A stretch of DNA of 64,000 bases from Blastococcus sp. TML/M2B (GTDB lineage Bacteria; Actinomycetota; Actinomycetes; Mycobacteriales; Geodermatophilaceae), in assembly GCF_016612865.1 (NCBI RefSeq), contig NZ_JAENZZ010000001.1, positions 310,001-374,000 on the forward strand, read 5' to 3'. Numbering within the stretch: the stretch's first letter is position 1; the number at the start of each line of letters is the position of its first letter. This document shows positions 54,853 to 63,512 of the stretch, in pieces. The notes beneath the pieces are model-generated. The model saw only the letters and a list, made by a program, of their open reading frames with translations. It had not been told where the DNA came from and made no database searches. Both the position numbers and the translations under genes were made by a program.

Positions 54853-55898
54853 CCTCCACCCTCGACGCGCCGCCGCCCGCGCCCAGCGGCCCGGACGCGC
54901 ACGACGCCCCCGCCGTTCTCGTCACCGGAGCGGGCGGACCGGCCGGGATCGCGGTCATCCGCCGGCTCATGGCACGCGGGCAGCGGGTGGTCGCCGTCGA
55001 TGCCGATCCGTGGGCGACCGGCTGCGAGCTGGCGACGGTCGGTGCCATGGTCCCGCGCGCGGACCACCTGCACTTCGTCGACGCCCTGATCGGCGTCGCG
55101 ACGGCGCACGGCGTCGACGCGCTCATCGGCACGGTCGCCGAGGAGCTGCCCGCACTGGCCGCCGGTGCCGAGCGGCTGGCCCGGGCCGGCGTGGCGACCT
55201 GGTTCGCCGACCCGCTCAGCGTCGAGCTGTGCTGCGACAAGTCCGCCTTCGCCCGTGCCCTGCGGCTCGCCGGGGTCCCGCACCCGGCGACGACCGACAC
55301 CCCCGCGGGCCTCAACGAGGTCCCCGGCCCCTGGGTGGTCAAGCCGCGGGCGGGTCGTGGCAGCCGCGGCGTCCGCCTGCTCGACTCGCGCTCGGCCGTC
55401 GTCGAGGCCATGCGGGCCGATCCGTCGCTCATCGTGCAGACCCGGCTCTCCGGCCGGGAGTTCACCGCCGACGCCCTGGTGGACCGGAACGGCGAGCTGC
55501 TGACCGTCGTCCCCCGGTGGCGCACGGAGGTCAAGGCGGGCATCTCGGTCAAGGGCACCACCTTCGACTCCTCGACGGTGACCGACGCGGTGGCCGGCGC
55601 GCTGGAGGCCGTCGGCCTGACCGGGCCGGCCAACGTCCAGGGGTTCGTCGCCGACGACGGACGGGTGACGGTGCTCGAGATCAACCCGCGGTTCTCCGGC
55701 GGCCTGCCGCTGACCCTGGCGGCCGGCGCCGACGTCGTGAGCACCTACCTGTCCGGGATCCGGGAGCCGGGCCGGCAGCTGCAGCACCTCTGGTTCACCC
55801 CGGGGGTGAGCATGCGCCGCTACTTCGCCGAGGTGTTCACCGCCGAGGACGGCAGCCACCTGCCCGATCCCAGCGACGTCCGGGTCGGGCAGGCATGA
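54849..55898 (+). CDS. ATP-grasp domain protein (carboxylate–amine ligase-like)
   Basis: A 349-residue ligase. The N-terminal pre-ATP-grasp Rossmann-like part is VLVTGAGGPAGIAVIRRLMARGQRVVAVDADPWATG. The ATP-grasp core has CCDKSAFARALRLAGVPHPAT, the Lys-Pro strand WVVKPRAGRGSRGVRLL, a metal site in VLEINPRFSGGLPLTLAAGAD and a short C-terminal tail. Such proteins join a carboxylate to an amine through an acyl phosphate; PylC- and CarB-like proteins are the nearest pattern. In this locus it may attach an amino acid to a sugar or peptide. GTG overlaps the exosortase stop. Confidence 0.82.
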   Translation: MTSTLDAPPPAPSGPDAHDAPAVLVTGAGGPAGIAVIRRLMARGQRVVAVDADPWATGCELATVGAMVPRADHLHFVDALIGVATAHGVDALIGTVAEELPALAAGAERLARAGVATWFADPLSVELCCDKSAFARALRLAGVPHPATTDTPAGLNEVPGPWVVKPRAGRGSRGVRLLDSRSAVVEAMRADPSLIVQTRLSGREFTADALVDRNGELLTVVPRWRTEVKAGISVKGTTFDSSTVTDAVAGALEAVGLTGPANVQGFVADDGRVTVLEINPRFSGGLPLTLAAGADVVSTYLSGIREPGRQLQHLWFTPGVSMRRYFAEVFTAEDGSHLPDPSDVRVGQA

Positions 55899-57046
55899 GC
55901 CGCAGCCGCTCGGTCCTGGTGCCCTTCGGCACCCGCCCGGAGGTGGTGAAGCTAGCGCCGGTGGTCGCGGCGCTGACCGCCGCCGGCCACCGCGTCGACG
56001 TCGTCGACACCGGCCAGCACACCGACCCGGCCCTGGCCGGCGAGCTGCAGCAGTCGCTGGGGCTGACCCCCACCCACCGCTTCACGCTCCCGGACGACGA
56101 GCCGGCCGCCCGGCTCGGCGCGCTCCACGCCGACGCGGCCCGCGCGGTGGCGCGGTTCCGCCCGGACCTCGTCCTCGCGCTCGGCGACACCAACACGGTG
56201 CCGGCGTACGCGCTGGCCGCCCGGGGCGCCGGGATCCCCTTCGCCCACCTCGAGGCGGGGCTGCGCAGCCTCAACCCGCGCAGCGTGGAGGAGGTCAACC
56301 GCCGCGTCGCCGCCGCCGTCGCCGCCCTGCACCTGGCCCCGACCCGCCGCGCGGCGGCGTTCCTCGCGGCCGAGGGCGTGCCCGCGGACCGCGTCTTCGT
56401 CGTGGGCAACCCCGTCGTCGACACCCTCGTCGCGCGGGGCGTCCGCCCGGTGCCCGTGGCCGACCGCTCCGGCGTCCTGGTGACCGCGCACCGCCCGACC
56501 AACGTCGACGACCCGGTCCGGCTCGAACGCCTGGTCGCCGTCGTCCGCTCGCTGGCCGAGCGGGTCGGGCCGGTGACCTTCCCGCTGCACCCGCGCACCG
56601 CCGCCCGGCTGGCCGCCACCGGCCTGGACGTGCAGCTCGACCACCCGCTCGTCGCGCTGAGCGGGCCCCTCGGGTACGACGACCTCCTGACGGCCCTGGC
56701 CTCGGCCCGGCTGGCCGTCACCGACTCCGGCGGGATCCAGGAGGAGGCCGCCTACCTCGGCGTCCCGGTCGTCGTGCTGCGCGGTTCCACGCCGCGCTGG
56801 GAGGGTGTCGAGGCCGGGACGACCACGCTGGCCGGCCTCGCGGACGACACCTCTGCCGACGCCGTCCTCGCCGCCGCGGCCCGGCACGCGACGCCCGAGG
56901 CGCAGGCGCGGGCCGCCTCCCTGCCCTGCCCCTACGGCGACGGGACCACGGGTCGGCAGGTCGCCGCCATCCTCTCCGATCCGGGGACCGACGCCCTGCT
57001 GGCCATCGAGGAGCCGGACTTCACCGACGGCAGCCTCCCGTGGTGA
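55895..57046 (+). CDS. wecB: UDP-N-acetylglucosamine 2-epimerase (non-hydrolysing)
   Basis: A 383-residue GT-B-fold epimerase converting UDP-GlcNAc to UDP-ManNAc. Hallmarks: VPFGTRPEVVKLAPVV, LALGDTNTVPAYALAAR, PFAHLEAGLRSLNPRSVEEVNRR, VLVTAHRPTNVDD and VTDSGGIQEEAAYLGVPVVVLRGSTPR. The active site appears complete. ATG overlaps the ATP-grasp stop. Presence in this operon implies a ManNAc-containing surface polymer or linkage unit. Confidence 0.92.
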   Translation: MSRSRSVLVPFGTRPEVVKLAPVVAALTAAGHRVDVVDTGQHTDPALAGELQQSLGLTPTHRFTLPDDEPAARLGALHADAARAVARFRPDLVLALGDTNTVPAYALAARGAGIPFAHLEAGLRSLNPRSVEEVNRRVAAAVAALHLAPTRRAAAFLAAEGVPADRVFVVGNPVVDTLVARGVRPVPVADRSGVLVTAHRPTNVDDPVRLERLVAVVRSLAERVGPVTFPLHPRTAARLAATGLDVQLDHPLVALSGPLGYDDLLTALASARLAVTDSGGIQEEAAYLGVPVVVLRGSTPRWEGVEAGTTTLAGLADDTSADAVLAAAARHATPEAQARAASLPCPYGDGTTGRQVAAILSDPGTDALLAIEEPDFTDGSLPW

Positions 57047-57756
57047 CCCGGCGGCCGCTCGCCGTCGTCGTCGACCTCGACGACACGCTGTACCCGCAGG
57101 CCGAGTACCTGGCCGGTGCCGCGGTCGCCGTGGGCGCGGCCGCGACCGCGGCCGGCGTGGACGGCGCCCGGGTGCACGAGGCCCTGGTGCGCGAGCTCGC
57201 GGCCGGCTCCGACGCCGGCGGCACGATCGACCGCGCGCTGCTGGCCGCCGGGGTGCCCGCCGCGGAGCTGCCTCTGCTGGTGCCGGGGCTGGTCGCCGCG
57301 TTCACCGGGTTCCAGCCCGAGCGGCTGAGCCCGTACCCCGGCGTCGCGGCCGGGCTGCGGGCGCTGGCCGCGGTGGCCCCGCTGGGGTGCCTCACCGACG
57401 GCAACCCCGTCATCCAGGATGCCAAGCTGGCCGCGACCGGGCTGCTGCCGCTGCTGCCCGTCGTGCTGGTCACCGACACGCTCGGTGGCCGGGCGGCCCG
57501 GAAGCCCGCGCCGGTCGGGCTGCTGGCGCTCGCCGAGGCCCTGGGCGTGCCGGCCGACCGGGTGCTGGTCATCGGGGACCGGCCGGGCAAGGACGTCGCG
57601 GTGGCCGCTGCCGTGGGCGCGCGGGCGGTGCGGATCCGCCAGGGCGAGTACGCCTCCGCGCCGGACGAGCCGCGGGCGGAGGCCGTCGTCGACTCGTTCC
57701 CGGCCGCGGTGGACGTCGCGCTCGGGCTCCTCGACGGCGCCGTCGTCCCGGCCTGA
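57043..57756 (+). CDS. HAD-superfamily hydrolase (subfamily IA)
   Basis: A 237-residue phosphatase-like protein. Motif I is VVVDLDDTLYPQ, motif II PLGCLTDGNP (Thr), motif III Lys in ARKPAPVGLLALAEALG and motif IV VLVIGDRPGKDVAVAAAVG. A helical cap lies between I and II. GTG at 57043 overlaps the epimerase stop (GTGA); a GTG one codon earlier is also possible. It probably removes a phosphate from a sugar or nucleotide precursor used by the operon. Confidence 0.82.
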   Translation: MTRRPLAVVVDLDDTLYPQAEYLAGAAVAVGAAATAAGVDGARVHEALVRELAAGSDAGGTIDRALLAAGVPAAELPLLVPGLVAAFTGFQPERLSPYPGVAAGLRALAAVAPLGCLTDGNPVIQDAKLAATGLLPLLPVVLVTDTLGGRAARKPAPVGLLALAEALGVPADRVLVIGDRPGKDVAVAAAVGARAVRIRQGEYASAPDEPRAEAVVDSFPAAVDVALGLLDGAVVPA

Positions 57757-57865
57757 CGTCCCTCCTCCGGGTGAGGTGGTCCGCCGTCCGCTCCAGCCGG
57801 GGCCGGGAACGTCCGATGGCCACGGGGACGAGCGGGGACGCCGCTCCGGACAGGGAGACGACGCC

Positions 57866-58435
57866 GTGATCGGCACCCGAACCACATCCGCCCCCCGCTT
57901 CCGCGGGCGGCTCGCACGATTCGCCACGGCCGCGGTGGTCGCGGCGCTGTCACTGGTCGCGATCCCGGGCACCGCCTCGGCGGCCGGCAGCGTGGCCCCG
58001 ATCGTCGACTGCTACCGCGACAACGGGGACGGCAGCTACTGGGTCGTCGTGGGCTACAACAACACGACCGGCAGCCAGAAGACCTACCCGTACGGGACGG
58101 CGAACCAGGTGTACCCGACGCGCCTGCAGGGCCAGCAGCCCACCACGTTCGCCAAGGGGACCGTGCACGGCGCCTGGCAGGTGAAGCTGACCTTCAGCGA
58201 GATCTTCTACCAGAACGCGCGGTGGACCCTGAACGGCACGACGATCCAGTACTCGCAGTACGTGCAGTACGCGACGGTCTGCCCGCCGAGCACGGTCCTC
58301 CCGGCCGACGGGAACGGCCTGGGGACGACGATGGCGCTCGGTGGAGCGGGAGTGGTCGGCGCGTTCATGCTCTACCGCTCGCGCCGCCGGCTCGCGAACC
58401 TGCCGGACCCCGCGGGAACGACGACGGCGGTCTGA
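57866..58435 (+). CDS. secreted protein with C-terminal membrane tail, candidate exosortase substrate
   Basis: A 189-residue protein. The signal peptide ATAAVVAALSLVAIPGTASAA ends near residue 40. The mature domain begins PIVDCYRDNGDGSYWVVVGYNN, continues through GTANQVYPTRLQGQQPTTFAKG and ends WTLNGTTI, with a Cys pair (DCY and TVCPP). It resembles the 'NGDGTY…GYNN…GQPT.F.PG…W.L.G' module repeated in large bacterial surface proteins, here in one copy. Pro-Ala-Asp-Gly precedes a small-residue membrane helix (LGTTMALGGAGVVGAFMLY) and RSRRR. There is no LPXTG. GTG follows GGGAG. The adjacent exosortase gene makes it the obvious substrate candidate. Confidence 0.75.
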   Translation: MIGTRTTSAPRFRGRLARFATAAVVAALSLVAIPGTASAAGSVAPIVDCYRDNGDGSYWVVVGYNNTTGSQKTYPYGTANQVYPTRLQGQQPTTFAKGTVHGAWQVKLTFSEIFYQNARWTLNGTTIQYSQYVQYATVCPPSTVLPADGNGLGTTMALGGAGVVGAFMLYRSRRRLANLPDPAGTTTAV

Positions 58436-58461
58436 CGGCCGCCCCCACGAGCCACGCGCAG

Positions 58462-58501
58462 CGGCCCGGTACCCACCCCCTTGGGGGTGAGTACCGGGCC
58501 G
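58462..58501 (+). terminator. terminator hairpin after the secreted-protein gene
   Basis: An 11-bp outer stem (58462-58472 with 58491-58501), a C/A mismatch (58473/58490), and a seven-bp inner stem (58474-58480 with 58483-58489) with a two-base loop. It is followed by TCGTG. It closes the main operon before the deacetylase gene. Confidence 0.8.
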
Positions 58502-58586
58502 TCGTGCTGCAGGCGCCCGGTGCGGACGCCGATGGAGATGCGACGGCGAGGACGACCACGCCGACGGACCGGGAGGACACCTCACC

Positions 58587-59288
58587 ATGAACGGTGCGGG
58601 CGCGAGGAAGTCGGGACGCAACGTCCTGGCCATCGGGGCACACCCCGACGACATCGAGCTCGGCTGCGGAGGGGCGCTGCTGGCGCACGCCGCGGCGGGC
58701 GACTCGGTGACGATGCTGGTCGTGACCGGCGGCGAGAACGGCCCGGGTGACGCCGTCCGTCGCGAGGAGCAGGAGCGCGCCGCGCGCGTGCTCGGCGCCC
58801 GCCTGGTGTGGGGCGGGCTGCGCGACTGCGAGGTCGTCGCGGACTCCGCGACCGTCCGCGTGATCGAGCAGGTCCTCCAGGACACCCGGGCCGACCTGGT
58901 CTACGTGCACGCTCCGGAGGACAGCCACCAGGACCACCGGGCGGTCGCGGCCGCGACGCTGGGCGCCACGCGCCGGCTGTCGCGGGTGCTGCACTACCAG
59001 AGCCCGTCGACGCTGTCGTTCACCCCGACCGTCTACGTCGACGTGACCGCCTACCTGTCGGGCAAGGTCGCGGCCCTGTCCGCCCACGCCTCCCAGGTGG
59101 AGCTGTCCGCGATGGTCGAGCCCGACGCGGTCGTGGCGTCGGCCCGGCACTGGGGGGCCCAGGCCCGCATCGGGTACGCCGAGGCCTTCCAGCCCACCCG
59201 TCTCGTGCTCGACCTCGTCCCGGTCAGCGGGTTCGGCGTGGCCGCGATCCCGGCGGCGTGGCAGCTCGCGCCCTCCCTCTCCACCTGA
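58587..59288 (+). CDS. PIG-L family N-acetylglucosaminyl deacetylase (LmbE-like)
   Basis: A 233-residue zinc hydrolase. The metal-binding AIGAHPDDIELGCGGALLAH (His and Asp) pairs with the third ligand in DSHQDHRAVAAAT; Asp in HPDD is the catalytic base. Homologs remove acetyl groups from GlcNAc conjugates such as mycothiol or GPI precursors. Next to a GlcNAc epimerase and a processive GT2, deacetylation of an amino sugar in the same pathway is the best inference. ATG with GGAGG upstream. It is separated from the operon by a terminator, so expression may be independent. Confidence 0.85.
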   Translation: MNGAGARKSGRNVLAIGAHPDDIELGCGGALLAHAAAGDSVTMLVVTGGENGPGDAVRREEQERAARVLGARLVWGGLRDCEVVADSATVRVIEQVLQDTRADLVYVHAPEDSHQDHRAVAAATLGATRRLSRVLHYQSPSTLSFTPTVYVDVTAYLSGKVAALSAHASQVELSAMVEPDAVVASARHWGAQARIGYAEAFQPTRLVLDLVPVSGFGVAAIPAAWQLAPSLST

Positions 59289-59316
59289 CGCCGGCACCCC
59301 CGACGCCCGGAACGCT

Positions 59317-59351
59317 GACGGCGGCCCACCCGTGCAGGGTGAGCCGCCGTC
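59317..59351. terminator. bidirectional terminator between the deacetylase gene and ppa
   Basis: A 15-bp stem (59317-59331 with 59337-59351) with one mismatch and a five-base loop, placed between the stops of two convergent genes. Confidence 0.75.
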
Positions 59352-59387
59352 GGTGCGCTCGGGGACCCGGAGGGCCGTGGACAGGGG

Positions 59388-59882
59388 TCAGTGGTGCGGT
59401 GCCGCGTTCTTGGCGCGCTCGAGCGAGGCGATGATCTCGGCCTCGGCCTCTTCGCGGCCGACCCAGTTGGCGCCCTCGACCGACTTGCCCGGCTCGAGGT
59501 CCTTGTAGGTCTCGAAGAAGTGCTGGATCTCGAGGCGGTCGAACTCCGACACGTCGGAGATGTCCTTGAGGTGGGACATCCGCGGGTCGGTCGCCGGCAC
59601 GGTGAGGACCTTGTCGTCCCCGCCCGCCTCGTCGGTCATGCGGAACATGCCGATGGCCCGGCAGGTGATCAGGCACCCGGGGAACGTCGGCTCCTCGAGC
59701 AGCACCAGGGCGTCGAGCGGGTCGCCGTCCTGTCCCAGGGTGCTCTCGATGTAGCCGTAGTCCGCCGGGTAGCGGGTTGAGGTGAACAGCATCCGGTCCA
59801 ATCGGATGCGTCCGGTGGCATGGTCCAGCTCGTACTTGTTGCGCTGGCCCTTCGGGATTTCTACCGTCACGTCGAACTGCAC
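59388..59882 (-). CDS. ppa: inorganic pyrophosphatase, family I
   Basis: A 164-residue soluble pyrophosphatase. [26 protein letters not shown] provides the N-terminal Lys and Glu, and [32 protein letters not shown] the signature DGDPLD with metal-binding Asp residues. [16 protein letters not shown] and [15 protein letters not shown] complete the site. GTG at 59882 gives the usual start ([11 protein letters not shown]); a GTG six codons upstream is less likely. Divergent from dacB, as Rv3628 is from Rv3627c. Confidence 0.95.
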   Translation of the reverse strand: MQFDVTVEIPKGQRNKYELDHATGRIRLDRMLFTSTRYPADYGYIESTLGQDGDPLDALVLLEEPTFPGCLITCRAIGMFRMTDEAGGDDKVLTVPATDPRMSHLKDISDVSEFDRLEIQHFFETYKDLEPGKSVEGANWVGREEAEAEIIASLERAKNAAPHH

Positions 59883-59939
59883 CCGCCTAGTCTTGCGCAC
59901 GGTGACCCCGCATGTTCTGCGGAGGTCACCTTTTGGGGG

Positions 59940-61359
59940 GTGGGCACCATCGCGTCGAGCGGTTCGACGATCGTCACAGCGCGGACCGGACGGTTCCGGC
60001 GCCGCATCGCGCTCGGCGTCATCGCGCTGGTCCTGGTGCTCGTCGGCGGCGGCATCGCGCTCACCGGCGGCTTCGGTGGCGACGACGACGCGACCGCCGG
60101 CACGGTGTCGGTCCCGGACGCCGACCTGCCCGAGCTCGGCGAGGTCACGCCGGTGCTCGCCTCGCTCGACTCCGCCGCCCCGGCGCCGGACCCGGACGTG
60201 CTCGCCGCGCGGATCGGGCCGCTGCTGCAGGACCCCGGCCTGGGGTCCGGCGTCTCCGCCGAGGTCGTCGACGTGGCCAGCGGTGACGTGCTCCTCGACC
60301 TGGACGCCGCCGACCCCGCCATCCCCGCCTCGACCGCGAAGCTGCTCACCGCCGTCGCCGCGCTCACCACCCTGGACCCGGCGCAGACGATCCCCACGAC
60401 CGTCGTCGCGGGCAGCACGCCCGGCGAGGTCGTCCTCGTCGGGGGCGGCGACCCGACGCTGTCGCGCACCTCGCCGTCGACAGACCTACCCCGGTGCCCC
60501 GACCGTCGCCGACCTCGCGTCGCAGGTGGTCGTGGCGCTGCCCGCGGGCACCCCGGTCAGCCGCGTCGTCGTCGACAGCTCGCTGTTCACCGGGCCGCTG
60601 ACGGCGCAGGGCTGGGGGCCCTCGGACGCCCCGTCGAGCTACGCCGCCCCCGTCACGGCGACCGCCGTCGACGGCGCCCGCGTGAGCCCCGGCTCGCTGG
60701 CCCGCAGCGGCCAGCCCGGCATCGACGCAGGTGTCGCGCTCGCCGACGCCCTGGGCGCCCCGGGCGCGACCGTCGTCCCCGGCGAAGCGCCGGCCGGCGC
60801 GCGGACGCTGGCCACCGTGCAGTCGGCGCCGATCGCCCGGCTGGTCGAGCAGACCCTGTCCATGTCGGACAACGTGCTGGCCGAGGCCCTGGCCCGCCAG
60901 GTGGCGCTGGCCCGCGACCTGCCCGCCTCGTTCGAGGGCGCGGCGGAGGCCGTCGTCGAGGCCCTGGGTGAGGCCGGGATCGACGTCGGCCGCGTCGCGC
61001 TGGCCGACGGCAGCGGCCTGTCGCGGCTGGATCAGGTGCCCGCCGACGTGCTCACCGACCTGGTCGCCGGCGCCGCGGACGGCTCGCTGCCCCACGCCTC
61101 CGCGGTGCTGTCCGGCCTCCCGGTCGCCGGGTACACCGGCACGCTGTTCGACCGGGGCGACGCGAACACCGCGCCCGGCGTCGTGCGGGCCAAGACCGGG
61201 ACGCTGCTCGGCGTGCACGCCCTGGCCGGGACGGCGGTCACCGCCGACGGCCGCCTGCTGGCCTTCGCCCTCGTCGCCGACGACTCGGGCAGCGAGGCCG
61301 GTGCCGAGGCGGCCCTGGACGCCGTCGCCGCCGCGCTCGCGGGCTGCGGCTGCAGCTGA
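59940..61359 (+). CDS. dacB: D-alanyl-D-alanine carboxypeptidase, S13 (DacB/PBP4) family (frame broken near 60480)
   Basis: About 472 residues. An N-terminal membrane segment ([22 protein letters not shown]) anchors a periplasmic penicillin-binding domain. SxxK is in [15 protein letters not shown], SxN in [15 protein letters not shown] and KTG in [16 protein letters not shown]. An insertion between SxxK and SxN, typical of the S13 family, carries [13 protein letters not shown]. One extra A at 60480 splits the frame; without it the junction reads [17 protein letters not shown]. Start GTG at 59940. First of dacB–metalloprotease–tilS–hpt, the order also found around Rv3627c–Rv3624c. Confidence 0.9.
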
Positions 61360-61403
61360 CGCGCGCACCCGGGGACGTCGTCCCCCGTGGGTACCGTGGG
61401 CCG

Positions 61404-62487
61404 ATGAGCAGCCCCTCCTCGATGGTCGACTGGAAGCTCGCCGGCCGCACCGCGCGCCGGCTCGCCGGACCGGGGCCGGCCCACGACCCGCGAGGACGCC
61501 GCCGCCGTCGTCCGCGAGCTGCACGAGGCCGCGGCCACCGCCGTCGCGCACGTGGAGCGGCTGACCGGGATGACCCCGGTCGCCGGCGGCCCCGTCCCCG
61601 AGGTCGCCGTCGTCGACCGGCCCGGCTGGGTCGACGCCAACGCGCGGGGGATGGCCGCGCTGCTCGACCCGCTCGTCGACGCGCTCGCCGAGCGCACCGG
61701 GAGCCGCCCCGGCGCCCTCGCCACCGCGATCGGCTCGCGGGCCACCGGCATCCAGGCCGGCGGCGTCCTGGCCTTCCTCAGCTCGCGGGTGCTCGGCCAG
61801 TACGAGGTCTTCGGCACCGGCGGGCGGCTCCTCCTCGTCGCCCCCAACATCGTCGCCACCGAGCAGAAGCTGGGCGTCGACCCGTCGGACTTCCGGCTCT
61901 GGGTGTGCCTGCACGAGGTCACCCACCAGCTGCAGTTCACCGCCGTCCCGTGGCTGCGGCCCTACCTCGAGAGCCAGATCGCCGAGTTCGTCGACGCCAC
62001 CGACCTCACCGCCGACGTGCTGCGCGACCGCCTGCAGGACGTGCTCCGCGGCATCACCGGGGCCCTCCGCGGCGACGACGACGAGTCCGAGGGGCTCATG
62101 GCGCTCATCCGCGACCCCCGGCAGCGCGAGGTGCTCGACCGGGTGACCGCGGTGATGAGCCTGGTCGAGGGGCACGCGGAGTACGTGATGGACGGCGTCG
62201 GCCCCGACGTCGTCCCGACCGTGCGCACGCTGCGCAAGCGGTTCGCCCAGCGCCGCAAGGGCCGCGGGCCGCTCGACCGCGTGCTGCGCCGGCTGCTCGG
62301 CCTGGAGCAGAAGATGAAGCAGTACGCCGACGGGCGGGTGTTCGTCGGCGGGGTGATCGACCGGGCCGGCATGGAGGGGTTCAACCAGGTCTGGGTGAAG
62401 GCGGAGAACCTCCCGCACCTCGACGAGCTCACCGCGCCCGAGCGCTGGGTCGAGCGGGTCCTCGGCCGGCCGGCCATCCCCGCCTGA
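61404..62487 (+). CDS. zinc-dependent metalloprotease, DUF2342/Zincin_2 family (frame broken near 61480)
   Basis: About 360 residues, Rv3626c-like. The zinc site is VCLHEVTHQLQFTAVPWL (HExxH), with a downstream Glu-His in SLVEGHAEYVMDGVGPD as probable third ligand. The N-terminus (VDWKLAGRTARRLAGPGP) is in one frame and TREDAAAVVRELHEAA onward in another, because of one extra base at about 61476-61482. The C-terminus GMEGFNQVWVKAENLPHLDEL is strongly conserved. Its substrate is unknown; the family is confined largely to actinobacteria and some archaea. Located between dacB and tilS. Confidence 0.88.
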
Positions 62488-62489
62488 GC

Positions 62490-63512
62490 GTGGTCGGGCC
62501 CCCCGCGGCGGTCGCGCAGGTCCGCAGCGCGGTCCGCTCCGGCCTCACCGGTGATCCGCGGCCCGTCCTGGTCGCCTGCAGCGGCGGCGCGGACTCCCTC
62601 GCGCTGGCCGCCGCGGTCGCGTTCGAGGCCCCGCGCGCCGGGGTGCGCGCCGGCGCGGTGACCGTCGACCACGGCCTGCAGCCCGGGTCCGCGGAGCGGG
62701 CGGCGACGACGGCGGGGCTGCTGCGGGACCTGGGGCTCGCGCCGGTCGTCGTCGTCCGGGTGGACGTCGGCGCCGACGGCGGGCCCGAGGGCGCGGCCCG
62801 GAGCGCCCGGTACGCCGCCCTCGCCCGCGCCGCCGGCGAGCACGGGGCGCGGATCGCCCTGGGGCACACGCTCGACGACCAGGCCGAGACGGTGCTGCTC
62901 GGCCTCGGCCGCGGCTCGGGCCCCCGCTCGGTGGCCGGCATGGTCGAGGAGCGCCAGGACGGGGGCGCCACCTGGTGGCGGCCGCTGCTCGGCGTCCGGC
63001 GGACGACGACGCGCGCCGCCTGCACCGCCGCGGGGCTGCCGGTGTGGGACGACCCGTGGAACACCGATCCGGCCTACACGCGGGCCAGGCTGCGCGCCGA
63101 GGTGCTGCCGCTGCTGGAGGAGGTGCTGGGCGGGGGAGTGGCGCCCGCCCTGGCGCGGACGGCGGGCCTGCTGCGCGCCGACCTGGACGCGCTCGACGAG
63201 CTCGCCGACGCCCACCTCGCGGCGCTGGCCTGCGCCGACGGCCTGCCGGTCGCGGGCGTGGCCGGGCTGGCGGGGGCGCTGCGCACGCGGGTGCTGCGCG
63301 GGTGGCTCCGCGCCGCAGGGGTGCCCGACCTGCGGGCGGTGCAGCTCGACGCGGTCGACGCACTCGTGGTCCGCTGGAGGGGGCAGGGCCGGGTCGACCT
63401 GCCGGGCGGCGCCGGCGTCGTCCGGGCGTCTGGCACCCTGAGGTTGGAGCCCGCGCGCGACGGCGGCGGCCCGCACCCGGCACCACACGACCGCGAGGAG
63501 CCTGACGCGTGA
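62490..63512 (+). CDS. tilS: tRNA(Ile)-lysidine synthetase
   Basis: A 340-residue N-type ATP pyrophosphatase that converts the C34 of tRNA-Ile(CAU) to lysidine. The PP-loop is [17 protein letters not shown], followed by [13 protein letters not shown] and [69 protein letters not shown] is the conserved C-side. The C-terminal domain is short, as in other actinobacteria. GTG start two bases after the metalloprotease stop; its own stop overlaps hpt. Confidence 0.93.
   Translation: MVGPPAAVAQVRSAVRSGLTGDPRPVLVACSGGADSLALAAAVAFEAPRAGVRAGAVTVDHGLQPGSAERAATTAGLLRDLGLAPVVVVRVDVGADGGPEGAARSARYAALARAAGEHGARIALGHTLDDQAETVLLGLGRGSGPRSVAGMVEERQDGGATWWRPLLGVRRTTTRAACTAAGLPVWDDPWNTDPAYTRARLRAEVLPLLEEVLGGGVAPALARTAGLLRADLDALDELADAHLAALACADGLPVAGVAGLAGALRTRVLRGWLRAAGVPDLRAVQLDAVDALVVRWRGQGRVDLPGGAGVVRASGTLRLEPARDGGGPHPAPHDREEPDA

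Noticed and set aside
51877-59288. Integrative element inserted at tRNA-Thr
   Set aside because: No integrase or recombinase is present, and I could not see a repeat of the tRNA 3' end downstream of the exosortase locus. The locus is accessory but mobility is unsupported.
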